Assembly (NCBI RefSeq): GCF_031877795.1
Contig: NC_133948.1
Location: 10,214,948-10,278,947, forward strand
Direction: 5' to 3'
From: Strix aluco
Taxonomy: Eukaryota > Chordata > Aves > Strigiformes > Strigidae
Length of the DNA: 64,000 nucleotides
Below, piece after piece: positions 10,681 through 23,700 of this stretch (its first letter is position 1; each line of letters opens with the position of its first letter). The notes below the pieces were generated by a model that saw only the letters and a program-made list of their open reading frames with translations, did not search any database and was not told the DNA's origin. The position numbers and the translations under genes are program-made.

Positions 10681-12341
10681 AAGAGAGACATGGAGCAGGA
10701 GAGACTGTTCAGTAAGTATTGCTCAGGCTCTTCACTCACACATTTCCGATTATTTCTGCCTAAAATAGCCCTGAAATCCAAGCACATCCTTCCCTGGCTC
10801 TTCTCTGTTCAATTGCAAGCCCACTGATGCACATAAACGCCCCGAGAGACCAGCGTGGAGGGAGCCCGCTGCTGCTCCGGCCGTGCTGCCGGGCGAGCCC
10901 CGCTCGGGTACCCCAGGGGGCTCGGAGCGACCCCGCCGCCGCCCCGCTGGATTTCGCCGCGGTTCCCGCAAAGAAGCGAGCGCCGCGGGTCTCCCGCCCG
11001 CCGCCGGTCGGTCCTGGAGGCAGAAGGGCGGAAAGCACCGGGCAGAGAGGGGTGGCGAGGAGCAGGGAACCCCTGACACCCCGCAGTGCCGAGCAGGGGC
11101 CAGAGCAGCCCCGGGTGGGCGCTGGCTCCCGGCGGGACAGCCAGGCTCCCTCCAGCCGGGCTGCGGCGGCAGCGGCCGTGGCCCGGGTCCCGCCTGCCCC
11201 CCGTCACCCTGGAGCCCCTGGGCGGCCGGGCAGGGCCACGCAGAAGCTGCTGACTTCGAGGGACAGGGTGGCCGTCGCCATTTTAACCTGCTCCGAGCAG
11301 GCCCAGGGGAGAGAGGCAGCGGGGGATCTTCTGCCACTCTGCGGAGCTGCGGGGGAAGGACACTGGGGGGGGGGGCAGGGGTTTCTCCGGACAGCCCAGG
11401 GCATGTCACCCAGCCTTCCCGCTGGCTTCCCGCACACCAACCCCGGGTCCCAGTCCACCGCTCACAGGGCACAGAAAACCTTTGATTCTCTCTTCCAGGT
11501 GGGACAAAGAGGTACCAACACGTTGCTTGGGATTACTTGGTTCTGAAGCCACGAATCGAGTGGTGGTCATCAGTGCCAGTCCAGTACCTTAAGCATAGCT
11601 CCACCGATTCCTACCAAAAGATCCCTCGACTTTAGCTAACACTTTATTAGGATGGATCTTTTTTTAGGTTAAATATTAAGCCATTCTTTCAGTATGAAAG
11701 TGTCTCAGAGTGGACAACAGATAATCTTTTTCTTCTGTTTCTTAAGACATAGAAGAAAATATGACCTAGGGTCAAGGTGGTTTTCTGACAAGAACGATCT
11801 AACCGGGCAACTTCCCTATGGAGAAGAGCGCAGAAAGCCTGGAAAGAGAGGAGCCGTTCTGCATTATTGTTTTCCCCTCAAAAGCACCTTTCAGTGGTCC
11901 CACTCAGCACCAGTCCTCCCAGCGCCGCCCCGCGCAGCACCCCCGCTCCCGGCAGCCGGCGGAAGCTCCGCTACCGCTGCCCCGCCGCGGGGTCCCAGCC
12001 AGGGGCTGCCCCGGCGGGCAGGGAAGGGCTGAGGGTGCTGAGGCACCCTCCCCCGGCCGGCTCTCACTGTACATCCCCTCCACGCGTGCGCCCTGCCCCA
12101 CGCAGCCCCCGCCCGCCTGCCCGGCCCCCTCCCACCGCCGCTCGCCTCCAGGTCCGCGCCCCTGCCTTGCTGGGGACCGCCGGGCTCGGAAACCCTCCTT
12201 CTCCGTCCCCGACATGCACATACACTTTGTTCTGCTATTCTCCGCATTCGGGACACCCCCTCCCCACAGCACACGAGCCGCCATCCCGTCGTGCCGGGGC
12301 TCGCTCCCTGGCAGGGCTTTCGGGGGCGCTGGGGAGGAAGC

Positions 12342-12372
12342 TATAAAAGCTGCGCTGGGAAACTTCTAGTCT
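12342..12372 (+). promoter_or_regulatory. Candidate TATA plus initiator core promoter
   Basis: TATAAAAG (12342-12349) is followed 26 bp later by CTAGTCT, a match to the initiator YYANWYY with the A at 12368. It sits in CpG-rich DNA, which would make a regulated, focused + strand promoter plausible. No clear coding start follows, and single-match motifs like this also arise by chance. Confidence 0.3.
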
Positions 12373-15084
12373 CGGGAGGGATTTCAGGCTTTTCTCCGTT
12401 ACCCTCCACAGCTCTCCCGGAGGAGGGTGTCCCACTCCAGCTGCCGCTTCCAAAAATCAGTTACCTCTTCCTTTTTGGGGAGGGAGGAAGGAAGTTGTGC
12501 TCTCCCAGCTGAGTATTTATACCCCAAGGAGCAAATGCACCTATTCTAGCCGGTCGGGTCCCCCCCTTTGCCGAGCAGCATCCCTCCCGCCCTTCCGCGC
12601 CCGGCGTTAGCCCCGACAGGCAGCTTTCCTCGGGGGCGACACGAAGAAGCACTTTCACCCCCCCAGAGCCGAGACCGGAGGGGTCCGAAGCTGCTGGGAC
12701 TTTTAAGCAAGGTTTCAGTTAATCACTCACAGTAAACAGCCTCCCACCTCACGAGGGAAATCAGCGGCCATGTAGGGAGACAGACACAGATTTTAACATT
12801 TTAAGCTGTTTTGCCCCGGAGACTGAAGTCTCTAATCCCGACTGAGAGTCACCCTCACCACTCCGGGTTTGTATTGCTGAGGAAATGCAGCACATCAACG
12901 TGTTTTGCTGTGCAGCTTTACAGAAAATCGCCTCCAGCTCGACAGTAATCATCTTCACACCCGCACCCAGTGAAGGCAGAAGTAATGCGTTCAAAAGTAT
13001 AATATTTGCAAGAGAGACAGCAGATGGTGCTCCCTTGGGTGCAATTTCAGGAGAAGCCTCCCGTTCTGCACTTTCCGATGTCTGTTTTAGCCGCACAGGT
13101 TTAATGCTACAACAGCGGTTCTTTTGGCGACGGAGTCACAAGCACACACGACACAAGCCCAGTATAAGATGTTGCTGGCACGAATCATGAGCCTTCCCGT
13201 TTTGAACAAGCAGGGAGGATACAAGTGGAGTAGACGGGTGATTACACAAGTGCCTATACAATTATTTATCACACCGCACTCCGTGTGCCCATCGAAGGCA
13301 GTTACCGAGCTAGATCAGGTTGTAGCAGGAACTACCGGAGGGGCATCAAGGCGTGTTTCCCTCACAGTGTCAGCAGCCGGACAGGGCTGGAAACCTTCTC
13401 ATAAGCCCTGCAGCAACACAGTTAGAGTCTCTACAAGCACGGAGCCCTCCGGACGGCCCGTCCTAGGTGCGGGACAAGCGCTCAGGGCGCCCCTCGGCTC
13501 CCTCTCCCGGGCAGGTACCGAGGCGCTGCTGTCTGTCCTCGGCACAAGGAGGCACCGCGCTCCTGTAATTCCCCAGCCCAACGCTTCTGTTTGTAGCCTT
13601 CAGCTACCGGGCTTTAAACCTGCCACCTGGCCCGAGGAAGTCGGGTGGAGTCAGCGAAGGAACCGGGAACGGATCCCCGTCTTCGCCGCGCCCCCCCCGC
13701 CCCCCCCGGCACAGGGCGGCGGCGCTGCCCAGCGCAGCCCCGTCCGTGGCATTCAGCCCTGCCACGGCGAGCAGCTCTCCCACGCGTGCCCGACCTCCCC
13801 AGGGCTCCTGCCGGGCTCTGCCCACAGCCGGGGGTAGGCTGGCAGCGGCGCCGCCACCCGCGCTCCGGGCTGCGCACCCGCGGCAGGACCCCCCCGCGTC
13901 CGCCGCAGCACGCGAGGCTGAATAAAGAGACGACGAGCGTGCCAGGCGGAGCGGAGAGGGGTGGGGAGGGACGAGGGGAGGGGGCAGAGATCGGCGTGAG
14001 GGCCAGTTGCGGCTGCGGGAGAGCGGGTCTGGGAGGAAGCCTCCTGCCATCACCCGAGGATCGCCGGCAGCAGAGGCTGGCTCGCACATACTGGTACCCG
14101 GGAGCGCAGAAGGTGCCCGTTCAGGGTCGTCTCTCCGCTAGGAACGGAGGAATAGCGGCAGGAGGCTGATGCTGAGAAACCAAAGTTGCAGGATTTGCAG
14201 GAAAATCTACGTCCGTCTGGCAAAGGAACGAAGCCCCTTGACAACAACGGCGCTGGCCGGGATGGGAGCGGGACCCGCCAGCCCGCGGTCCCCACCGAGG
14301 ACGGCTGGCGGGGCGCGACGTGGGCGACCCACGCAGCCAGCGGGGGCTGCAGCCCCGCAGGATGGCGGGGAGAAGCCGACGGGTGCAGCCTCCCGGCGGC
14401 TCACAAACCGCTGCCGCCTCGGCAAGAGATAGCAGCTCGGCTTTCATCCTAACGCCAGAGGGAACCCACGGCGGGTGGCACAGGATCCACGGTCACGCAA
14501 GAGCCGAGGGGAGCCGGGTGAGTTACACCGGGGACAAGATGCGTTCATGTGAGTATTACCACTGACGTGCAACTAGAAACAGATCTTTGATTTTAGCTTC
14601 TGCTTCCGAGATCTCGCAAAATGCAACGGGATTGTTGTAGATGACAGGAGGAGAAGAGAGCTAGCTCCCTGTTTAACGACCCTTTTGTGTCTTTCCTCCC
14701 CCCCACTGAGCGGAAACCGGTATTTAATTTTATGATACAGGTAATTGGCTTAAATGTCTTCTGTAAGCAAACAGACTTCAGCCTTGGCCGCACTTTATCG
14801 ATCCTACAGAGAGATAGTAAACAGAAACGCCTAAAGCATCGCTTTATAGCCCACGCTAACGTTTTAAACTTCCCTTTCAAAGAACCGAGTAGTACCTGAC
14901 TCGGCAGAGCGCACTTGAGACACGGCGGCGCAGGGGGGTTACAGCAGCTGATCGACTTCGCCCTGTAAGGCAGGGGAAGCGGCTGTTATTTGTTCCCCCC
15001 CGAAGAATATACATTTGCTGGCGATCAAAGCTACGCGCCTGAGACGCTGCTGGGCTGCCAAAGGCGCCCGGTTCCCGGGGAGCC

Positions 15085-15125
15085 GGTCGGCAGCGCTCGG
15101 GCAGCGGCAGCGCTCGGGCAGCGGG
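15085..15125. repeat. Short GC-rich tandem duplication
   Basis: The unit GGCAGCGCTCGGGCAGC occurs twice head to tail. It lies in the right-most block of the CpG cluster. Confidence 0.65.
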
Positions 15126-15450
15126 CGCCAAGGCGGAGGAGCAGCGCTGACTAGCGGCCACCGGCCCCGGCAACCGGCCGGCTCCCCGGCGGACAGAAGG
15201 GGAAAAATGTGCCCGTCCCTTCCTCCTCAGAACGGCCCCTGCTCGCATCTATGCCACCCAAGTTTTTATACAGATCATCTAAAGGGCTCTAGGCCGGACA
15301 GAGTAGTCACCCGGACTTGAGTGAGCGGAAAACAACCCCCAGCGATTGTGTGGCTCTGTGTGGGGCACCTGCAACCCAGGGAGCAGCGGGAAGGTATCTG
15401 CAGTCAGCTCGACCCTTCCAGCCTGCAGCGGCCGGGCAGGAGAGCTGGGG

Positions 15451-18400
15451 CCGAGAAGGCATCAACAGAAGAAAAATACCAACATGGGGTACCCACTGTG
15501 TTCTGTGTTTAGCTATGGTTTGAGTTACGCTAGATTCACTCAGCACAGCACGCACTTCTACTACCGCTCAGTACTCTCAGAAAATGAAGCTTATCTGAAT
15601 AAATCCATGACCATCACGAAGATCAAGCAAAGAGCCTTAGGTCCAAGCTCAACAGTCCTCCACACATTCAAAGCCAGCACCTGCACATTATTTTTATAGT
15701 TTAAAAAAGCACAGAGGAACTAATTAGGCAGTTTTATAGCTTGCACACATTCTAATTAATTTGTAATGTGTTTCATGAGGTTTTGGTACCCTTGAGATGT
15801 CATACAGCTTCTAACACTTCTAACCCTAATGAAGCAGGACACCATTTTCCCAAAGGATTTAAGACAGCTGAATTCCTCACAAAAGAGCAGCTTGAATCAG
15901 TATCAGCACTGTCATAGGAGGATTCCACTGTGAACTTTATGCTAATTTAGAATTAGTACAATACCAAATATAGTAACAGGTTTTCACAATCAGTTTAATT
16001 TGCTGCAATTTAAACAGAAAGAAGCATTGAACTGTGCAACTGCTAAAGTCTACTTTCAGTCTACTATATTCCCTCTGTTTCATACACACCTAAACTCAGT
16101 ACTGCCCTCAGAGGAATTGGTTGACATCTCTCAATCAGTTCCCACACATGGCGCTAAAATTATTGCAAATGTGATTAAGGAAACAGATTAGAAGGAGCTT
16201 ACCTTGGTGTTCTGTCTTTTTCATAGAGTAAAAATACGTTCTCAGGTGTAAATACTCAAGGTCCTGCTAAAGTATAAACATGGGAGCACTGAGACACTTA
16301 GAATGTTGGTGGGAGGGGAGGAAGAAAATATTTATTCCTCTAAGTATTTAAAATAACCTTAGGACCCTGAAGTTTATTAGTGTTTGTGACTTGCATACAT
16401 AATAAATGCCACATACCCTAAGGTAAGCTTGAATTGCCTTGTGTTTCCAATGCAACTCCACGTTGGTAAGGTTGAACATTGTATTCCTTCTTGAGGAAGC
16501 AAACCATCCCCTGTGCTTCCCAGCCCACAGGAGAGAATCAAGCAGACTACAGGAAGAAAGCACTACCTTAGCTCTGAGTATTCCTGTTTAAGGGTAGCTT
16601 TTTTCTTTAAACTGTTTTCTTAAAAAGCTTAATGACACAACCATGGGTGCTATCTTGTAAGCCCAAACACATGGGTTCCTGAAAGGCAGTTGATTAAACA
16701 GCCACATTATGAACCAATTAATTATCAAAGATAATTGAATGGTAGCCCAGAACTGGATTACAGGAAGAGATGTTTGAAGAGAGAACTGCAAAATCAAAAA
16801 GGCACAGATGAGAACTCTAAGGTAGGAAAGAGGGCAAAGTGGTAAAGAGGGTCAGGCAGCATCGTGGCATGCTGCATACACTAATCTCTCACAGGCTCTT
16901 AGCCAGTTTCCCAGCTGCCAGCAGGGAACCTAACCAAAAAGCCAGCAAGGATGCCAACCAGGGAGTGGCACCTAGCAAGATATTGCTGCTGGAAGGAAAT
17001 ATTGCTAAGGTTCAGCCTCTGTCTAGTACAGGTGTGAAACATGGTGCATGTACACTGACAGCTAGTGCTTCAGTGCTGGAGAAGAGAGGCAGACGAGAAA
17101 GAAGAGTCAGCAAAACTAACAGGCTTAAAAAAACCGCTGAGCAAGCATCACTGTTACAGGGTTGTTTTGATTGTAATTTTTTTTTGTTGTTTTGATTTTT
17201 TTAAATATATACTAATTTAATAAGAACAGATATACCCAATTAGTATTCCCACACAAACATAATAAAATTAAAACACTGGTTTATCTTTAGCCTCAACATT
17301 CAGAATGAAGAATCAGTGAGCAGTACATCACTTCTACCACTTTCGAAGAACTAAACCCAGTTCTCATTCATACTGACTGAGAAGTCAAAACATGTGGCAA
17401 GTGTTCATGTGCCAGAGCTTTAAAAAGCTTCAGGAAACAAAGAGTAAAAGTGTTTGTAGACACACACACTTGCCTCCAAAATTAACATGTCTAAGGATCT
17501 CTGTCATTTTACACTGAACTAGATGTGTACAGATGTGTAAAATGCAGTATTTGACAGATTTTTTTCAAAGTAGAGAGTTTAAAGTAGGTAGATTGTCTTT
17601 AGCAATTATTCCCACTGAGAACAACTATAAATAAGGATCCTTCTAATTCTTTTCCCCAAAGCCTTTCTAGTTTATTAAAGGAAGAGTAACATCGGCACAC
17701 CTTTTCAAAGAGTTCTTGTAGTAGTGAGCAAGAAATTGGAAAGCACCTGTCAGTTATGTGAAATAATTATTTTCTGCTAGCATCAGAAGCCAAAATAAAG
17801 TTTTCACTTAACCTTGAAGCATACAGAGAATTTTGACAAGAGGTATTATAAAATTTGCCACCTTAAAATGAAGAAAGAAGCAAAACAGTGTTCTGAACTT
17901 TCATATGTACATCTCTCCGTATTTCATGTTTTACCCAAGAGTCCTACCATCTTTAGGCAGATGATAAAAGTCATATGTAAAATAAACAACAACAAAATGC
18001 AACAATATAAAACCTGGGATTCTCCAAGTCTCTAGTCCTCAGCTGTGGGGGAAGGACTGAGAAGTAAGCAACCAAAGTAAATAAAAACACCCAAATCAGA
18101 TTCTGAAATCTCAATACTCCAGTTTAAAGCATAAAATATAACATTAAACAGATACTAATACAAGTCTTGTAAATCTGGAAGTTATACAGAAAAGAAAGCA
18201 CATTAGCAGAAGCCATCATTTTTTGCAGCTATAAGGTTTTGCACGTCCTACTTATGACTTTTTGTAGTCTGCATTTAGCATGCAATAGTTATTTTAGTAC
18301 TATAACAGACCCTTCCAAAGTAAGCTGTATTTCAACTGCCCTTATTTAAGAGTCCTTCAGCACAACTTTTATAGTGCTAAGAACTGAAAAAAAAAAAAAT

Positions 18401-20380
18401 CTATTGTGACACATGGGCAAGGCCAAATGACTTTTACATTTTGTTCAGAACCAAAAGTGAAGGAAACTCAGTTCACAGGAATATTGTTGAATATGTCTTT
18501 AAATAAGGCATTCATGGATACATGTGTGTGGAGAAGCTTGGTTCTTTACGAACAGAAGGTACAAGTGTTTTCAAAACTGAGATCATATTAGAAAGTAAGC
18601 AGTAAGAACTAAAAGTAATTTTTTTCTCAGCCTCACCAAACCAATTTGGCTCAAATCCAGAACAGAGAGGAAAGTCTAGTGAGATCCCACTCAAGCATAA
18701 TAAATAAGACTGATAAATACCTTGGCTAGGGACAGAAGCATCCAGGCAGAGATAACATTGGGTAGGGATAGTACCTGGCACACAGACCAAGATGAGCCAC
18801 ACAGCTCTACTCCTTCTCCGCCAACTCATTATTCCACAGGTGCACAAACATTCAGCCCATACAGTTTAGACATAAAGCTTTTAGCGCTCAGTGACAGAGA
18901 GCTCACTGCCAAATTTATTTCTTCCTCCTGCCAAATGCTACCACTCTTTTTGTGTTTACTCATATACCAACTTCAAAAGAAAAGCCCTCCTTTTTAATAA
19001 AGGAAAGGAAAAGTCAGCTTGTTTATGCAGAAGGTTTGGTTTGTTTTTAAACAGCTATCCTTTATAGCTACAACTTCAATACCAATTAGTCAGGAATATC
19101 AGTGAGCCTGAAACATTCATCACACAAAAGTTTACTTCAAACACAAAACAGCAAAAGCTAGTTTACTTACTCTTCAAAATGCTCATAATCATGAAATACC
19201 AACACACAACTAAAATTCATAGAAAAACAGTCTTACCTTTTTCTTCAAAGAAAAATAATCAGGTACACAAAACAACTGTTACAGAGGTTCCTTGTTCCAT
19301 AGGGTATGAAGGATCTTCACTAGTAGTAAACCCTTAAATAAAACCTGAAGCTAGCCTGTACAGCACAACCGCACGAGGCATCACGAAGCGCTTAGCAGCA
19401 GGTATATCCATAAAGCTTAACTGCAATCGCCTGTTGCACCTTCTCAACACAACACTAGAACGCGGCAGCATGTGACTGGAGCTGTAAAAGCAGTAAGTAA
19501 ATCAGTTTCCTGCTTCTTTAACTGATTGACTAATTAAGACCATAATCAGTAAACTATTTACACATGGAGACAAGAACATCCACGTTTTCTGACTTTTCAC
19601 ACTCATTTTGTGAGCTTTTCTGTTTAAAGCAAATAGAAAATGTATGGTACTTTGAATTTTAATCAGTATTTCCAGTGACAGCAAGTAACAAACACATTCA
19701 AGAATTAGGTTTTTTTCCTCTTTTCACAGAGAAACACAGCAATTCAGAACTTGTTCAGTGAAGATCCCTTACTAGCACTCTGGAGCATACCATTCTGTCA
19801 AAAATCCAGAACAGTAAGATTCTTCTGTCTCTTCTTCTGGATTCACACAAAAAAGCCCACATGGGTGTATGCCTCACTATTTATTCACCTGGATTCTCAT
19901 ACTGGTCTTGCAGAGTGATGTGCAAGTACAACATAAGTCACGTTTAACTGTTTCTTCGCACCACATGGAATTTTATAAAATTCCAATATTAAACAAACAG
20001 TAGCTTTCTGCACCAGTTCACAGAGCAGAGCAGTTTTACCACTCGACAATTAGCAGTATCACCATTACCAGAAAATCTAAACTTCTTTGGAGAAAGATAA
20101 TAAATTAAAACTTTGTCTTTTTACTCCAGCATACACAGTATATTCAACTCTTCCAAAACAGTCCACAATGAAACTCATAAAAGACATTGGAAGCAATTTT
20201 CAAATGGACCACATTTTTTTTCTGGAAGGCTGAATAGCTGACTTCAAGCCATTCAAAAGACACCATATTTGAGAACTATGTTTCCCTTTCTAGACTTACT
20301 CCAATTCCTCGTTAATAACATTATCTCACTAAGAAGTAGAAATCAGTCTCGAAATATTTAATTATAATTTGGAAAGACTA
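15451..20380. other. AT-rich intergenic stretch, no gene recognised
   Basis: In human, PPIL2 follows SDF2L1, so I looked for its conserved U-box and cyclophilin peptides (for example FHRSIRNFVIQGGDPTG) on both strands and found none. Open frames are short and without motifs. A few strong splice-site-like sequences occur on the - strand (for example near 16203 and 19232) but do not join into a convincing gene. A fast-evolving non-coding RNA would not be visible by this method. Confidence 0.45.
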
Positions 20381-20393
20381 TAAAATACAAAGT

Positions 20394-20399
20394 TTTATT
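20394..20399 (-). terminator. Polyadenylation signal of SDF2L1
   Basis: On the - strand this is AATAAA, about 340 bp after the SDF2L1 stop codon. It is the first canonical signal I see downstream and would give a short 3' UTR of roughly 360 bp. Confidence 0.6.
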
Positions 20400-20738
20400 G
20401 TACTTGGGACTACAGAAATGTATTACTTCAGTTTTTCCATTTCCTTCAAATTTGAGAAAAAGTAACAAGCAAAACAAATGACAACGAAAACTAACAGATG
20501 CATGAACTAGTTTCACCAATTAAGCTTGAAAATTCAGAAAGGATTTCACCAAATAAATTTCAATGGCTGAACCTGGCAGATGCCATTCCCCACAGAAGTG
20601 CTGCATTCCTAGAATGAACTAATGCCTTTCAGTAATACAGAAAGTCAGTCACTTAGGCAAGGCGGGACTTATAAGAGACCAAGGATTAGCATCTCCGAAC
20701 ACTGGAGTAAGCTGAAGCATTTTGGATCCTCTGTCAAT

Positions 20739-23700
20739 TCAGAGCTCATCATGTTTTGCAGGGTCCATACTGGGTTTGATGAAGACTCCCTCCATTGCTT
20801 TCCAATAGTTGTGATGATTAGCAGTAGGCATGCCATGAACTTCCCGCTGGCCTCTAATGGGATGGCCATACTGTTCCCCTGTTATCGAAAGGAACACCTC
20901 AGTTCCCACGTGCTTGAAGCGCACTGCATCCTCCCGCTCCCAGTAAGTCCCACTGCATTGCACAATCCATATATCGAGGTCATCTCCTTCGCCATCATCA
21001 CCAAAGGCACTTACTTCCTGTTAGAGACACAAACTTCCTGAAGTGAAAATGTAAGCAAACACCTCCGATACGCATACAAAAATATCAACCACGAAGTCAG
21101 CAGAGTATGAAGGCAAGGATGGAGAGGAAAGAAAAAGTGTTGTTGCATTGCTTTGTCAACAGCTATCAAATCCAGAAGCAGGAACTTTGTACCGCTACAA
21201 TCTGAACACAAAGTGCCAACAAACTCCAACATGTAATGTGAGCAAAAACCACCAACAAACCCCAACATATATTACAAATGAAACAAAGGAGGACTTAAGC
21301 AGAGATCAGAACGATCCTTCTAAGAAAAATGCAAAAGAAACAACTCTAATGCTGATGCAAATTTTCCCCACTCGAAAGAGTTTGTGACTGTAGACATTTA
21401 GTTTTGTGGTATGCCATCTTCATAGTTACCACTGCAACAGGTTTTTTTCAGCATGTATTTTTATCCCAACAATTGAGCTTGTTAAGTAAGCTTATTCCTT
21501 TTTTACTTAATTATAACAAGCTTACAATTGCATCAACAACTATCTGGTTTACACTCTTTCTTCAGATAGCTGAATTTCTTTAAAAGAATAAGGAAGACCA
21601 TTAAAGCAAATGAATTCCTGCTAAAACAAAAATTAGAGATTAGATTTCATTATGCACCAAAAAAAATTCCAAGCATTTCCAGAAACCAGATAGACTAAGC
21701 TCCAACTGTTTAGGACTCTAGACAGCCTTTAATTCTTAAAAACCTGATAATTAGAAGTGATGAACAACTTGAAAATATAACTGCAGTAATTTGTACCTAG
21801 CACCCTAAAATTTTAGGGTCATGTTAATTCAAGTTTACATAGTCCAAAATGTGTGAAAGATGATGTAAAGAACATGAAATAAAAGTTTGTGTTCATAACT
21901 ACATCGTATTTCAATAATGTCATAAGTCACAGTCCTGTCAATCTCTGGAAAGTCATGCACACTTGCCTTTCACTTAGATACTATGCAAACACAGCAAAAC
22001 CAAAGAAACACGACAGCTGCTGAACATTTTTACCTTAATGCCAATGCTATATAAATTGTCTAAACCAACAAATGAAAACTGGGGGAAGGTTTTAGAGTCA
22101 ATCTATTCTTTAAATAATTCTTCTGAAATGCTATTTTTTCCATCATTTTTTTGTTTTAATAACCAGATCACTTAGATACCCTACACAAAACTGGACCTTA
22201 TTGCCTCAGCCATTTTACCCATGGTAAAAGACAAACTTTTTTCACAAAGAGTCAGGTCTTCCAACTTTAAACGAAATGACCTATCTACATAGCCTGAAAG
22301 AAGACTAACTAGTGACAAACTTCCAACAAGTTTGTATTATTTATTTTAAGAGAGATTTTCAATCTTGGAGAAGCATTTGTTCAAGGACGATACTGGCACC
22401 TAATTACAGTTAGAAATTACACTCTTCTAGATATGTACAAAATGATAAATAAATATGATTGTGAGAGCAGATTCATTTTTCCTGTGGAAGGAGGACCAAA
22501 ATAGAGATAGCGAGAAGATGACTGAGACTAATAGACTGGATCACAAAGGAACTTGGATATAGGAATGCCTAGTGGTGTTAACACATGATTAGTTGCCTTG
22601 CTCTAGAGCAATCTTCACAATGTTGAGGGAGGTGCCCAGCCTCCTACACCTTGAAAGTGCTAAACATTTCATAACAGTCTTGCCAGTAGAATAAAAAAAT
22701 GCAGATTTGTTAAAACTACTGTGAAATACCGATACTGGTGCATATTAAATTTTACACCTGTCAAATACATTATTCCAAGATGCAGAAAAGCTTATACTTG
22801 AACTCTGGATATGCACAGACATACTGTTTCTGGCAGCTGGTACCCAAGCCTGATTCTTCAAAAACATGAGAAACTGCAGTCAACAGCATGTACTATCTAT
22901 ACAAAAGCTTAAGATTTAAAACAACTCACTTGGTTATTGGAGAGTGGTGATGGGAAGTGATGAGTGTGTAAATTTTTTCCTGTGTTAACATGGGTAAGTC
23001 GTATGGCTTGTCCACATTTCACCGGTGTCCCGCGCTGGCAACTGCCATCACTTTTCCCACGAATCCGCCAGTAACTGTTAGCATCATCTGAAGCTTCAAC
23101 TCCTGTCACTGACTGTTGCCCACTTCCTGTTTGAATAGAATTAAATGGCAGGAGACTTAACCCACTTCCCCAGTTCAAAAAGTCCTGACAGAAGTCAAGC
23201 AAATTGCTTTAATGTTCTAATGCCTTCATGTTTAAGAGATGTTTAATTCTCACAGTCCGTTTACCGACTGCAATGGGAATGCAGGTACCAAATAATCTTT
23301 CAGATTGAAAGTTACTCACAGCATGTGTTAGTAGATGCAAACTGTCAAAGTTCATGGTGAATACACGACAAGGAAATCTGATCCATGATGACTATTATTC
23401 ACACCATCCCGCATTTCTCAAAAATACTACCAAGTTCTTTGTGTCCCCAAACAAACCAGCACCCTTGATACCAGAATAGACACTGGGAAGGTACTGCTGA
23501 GGCCCCACATGCAACAGAACAGGGCTCACCTCAGGGATGAGGGCAAAGCATCCCCATCACATCCCCACTCCAGGACCCGCAGAGCACAGCTGCAACGTCT
23601 TCCTGTACCCCGGGACTCAGCATCCTCCTCTCCCTGCCAGGCCTCCAGTGCGCCCCACCGCCCCATCCCTGGCCTGCTGCTCCCTCTGCACCAGGGACAC

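Larger units (their letters stand above)
9996..15450. promoter_or_regulatory. Cluster of CpG islands, gene not identified
   Basis: Several CpG-dense blocks follow each other (roughly 10.0-11.5, 11.9-12.7, 13.4-14.5 and 15.0-15.45 kb), separated by more balanced sequence. Long open frames here (for example - strand 10750-11472 and + strand 13124-13837) have the Pro/Arg/Gly/Ala composition of read-through GC-rich DNA and no recognisable domain. Strong + strand 5' splice sites are present at about 14519 (CGG then GTGAGT) and near 14550. The block could be the promoter and first exons of a regulatory gene or long non-coding RNA. I cannot name a product. Confidence 0.45.

Noticed and set aside
10750-11472. 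240-codon open frame on the - strand, and a 239-codon frame on the opposite strand over the same DNA
   Set aside because: CpG-rich DNA is stop-poor on both strands; the composition is Pro/Arg/Gly/Ala without domain, and both strands are equally open.
13124-13837. 237-codon + strand open frame
   Set aside because: It has no recognisable motif, mixed composition across a CpG boundary, and overlaps equally open frames on the - strand (13604-14089).
16203-16266. 64-bp exon-like block on the - strand with a strong donor (CAAG then GTAAGC), an acceptor (TACTTTAG) and an open frame
   Set aside because: A frame of 21 codons without a stop is expected fairly often, no adjoining exon was found, and the peptide matches nothing I know, PPIL2 included.
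19165-19300. Two possible tiny exons on the - strand around strong GTAAG sites
   Set aside because: The intervening intron would be under 30 bp, which is too short to splice.
15451-20380. Search for PPIL2 (expected next to SDF2L1 from human synteny)
   Set aside because: No U-box or cyclophilin peptides were recognised on either strand.
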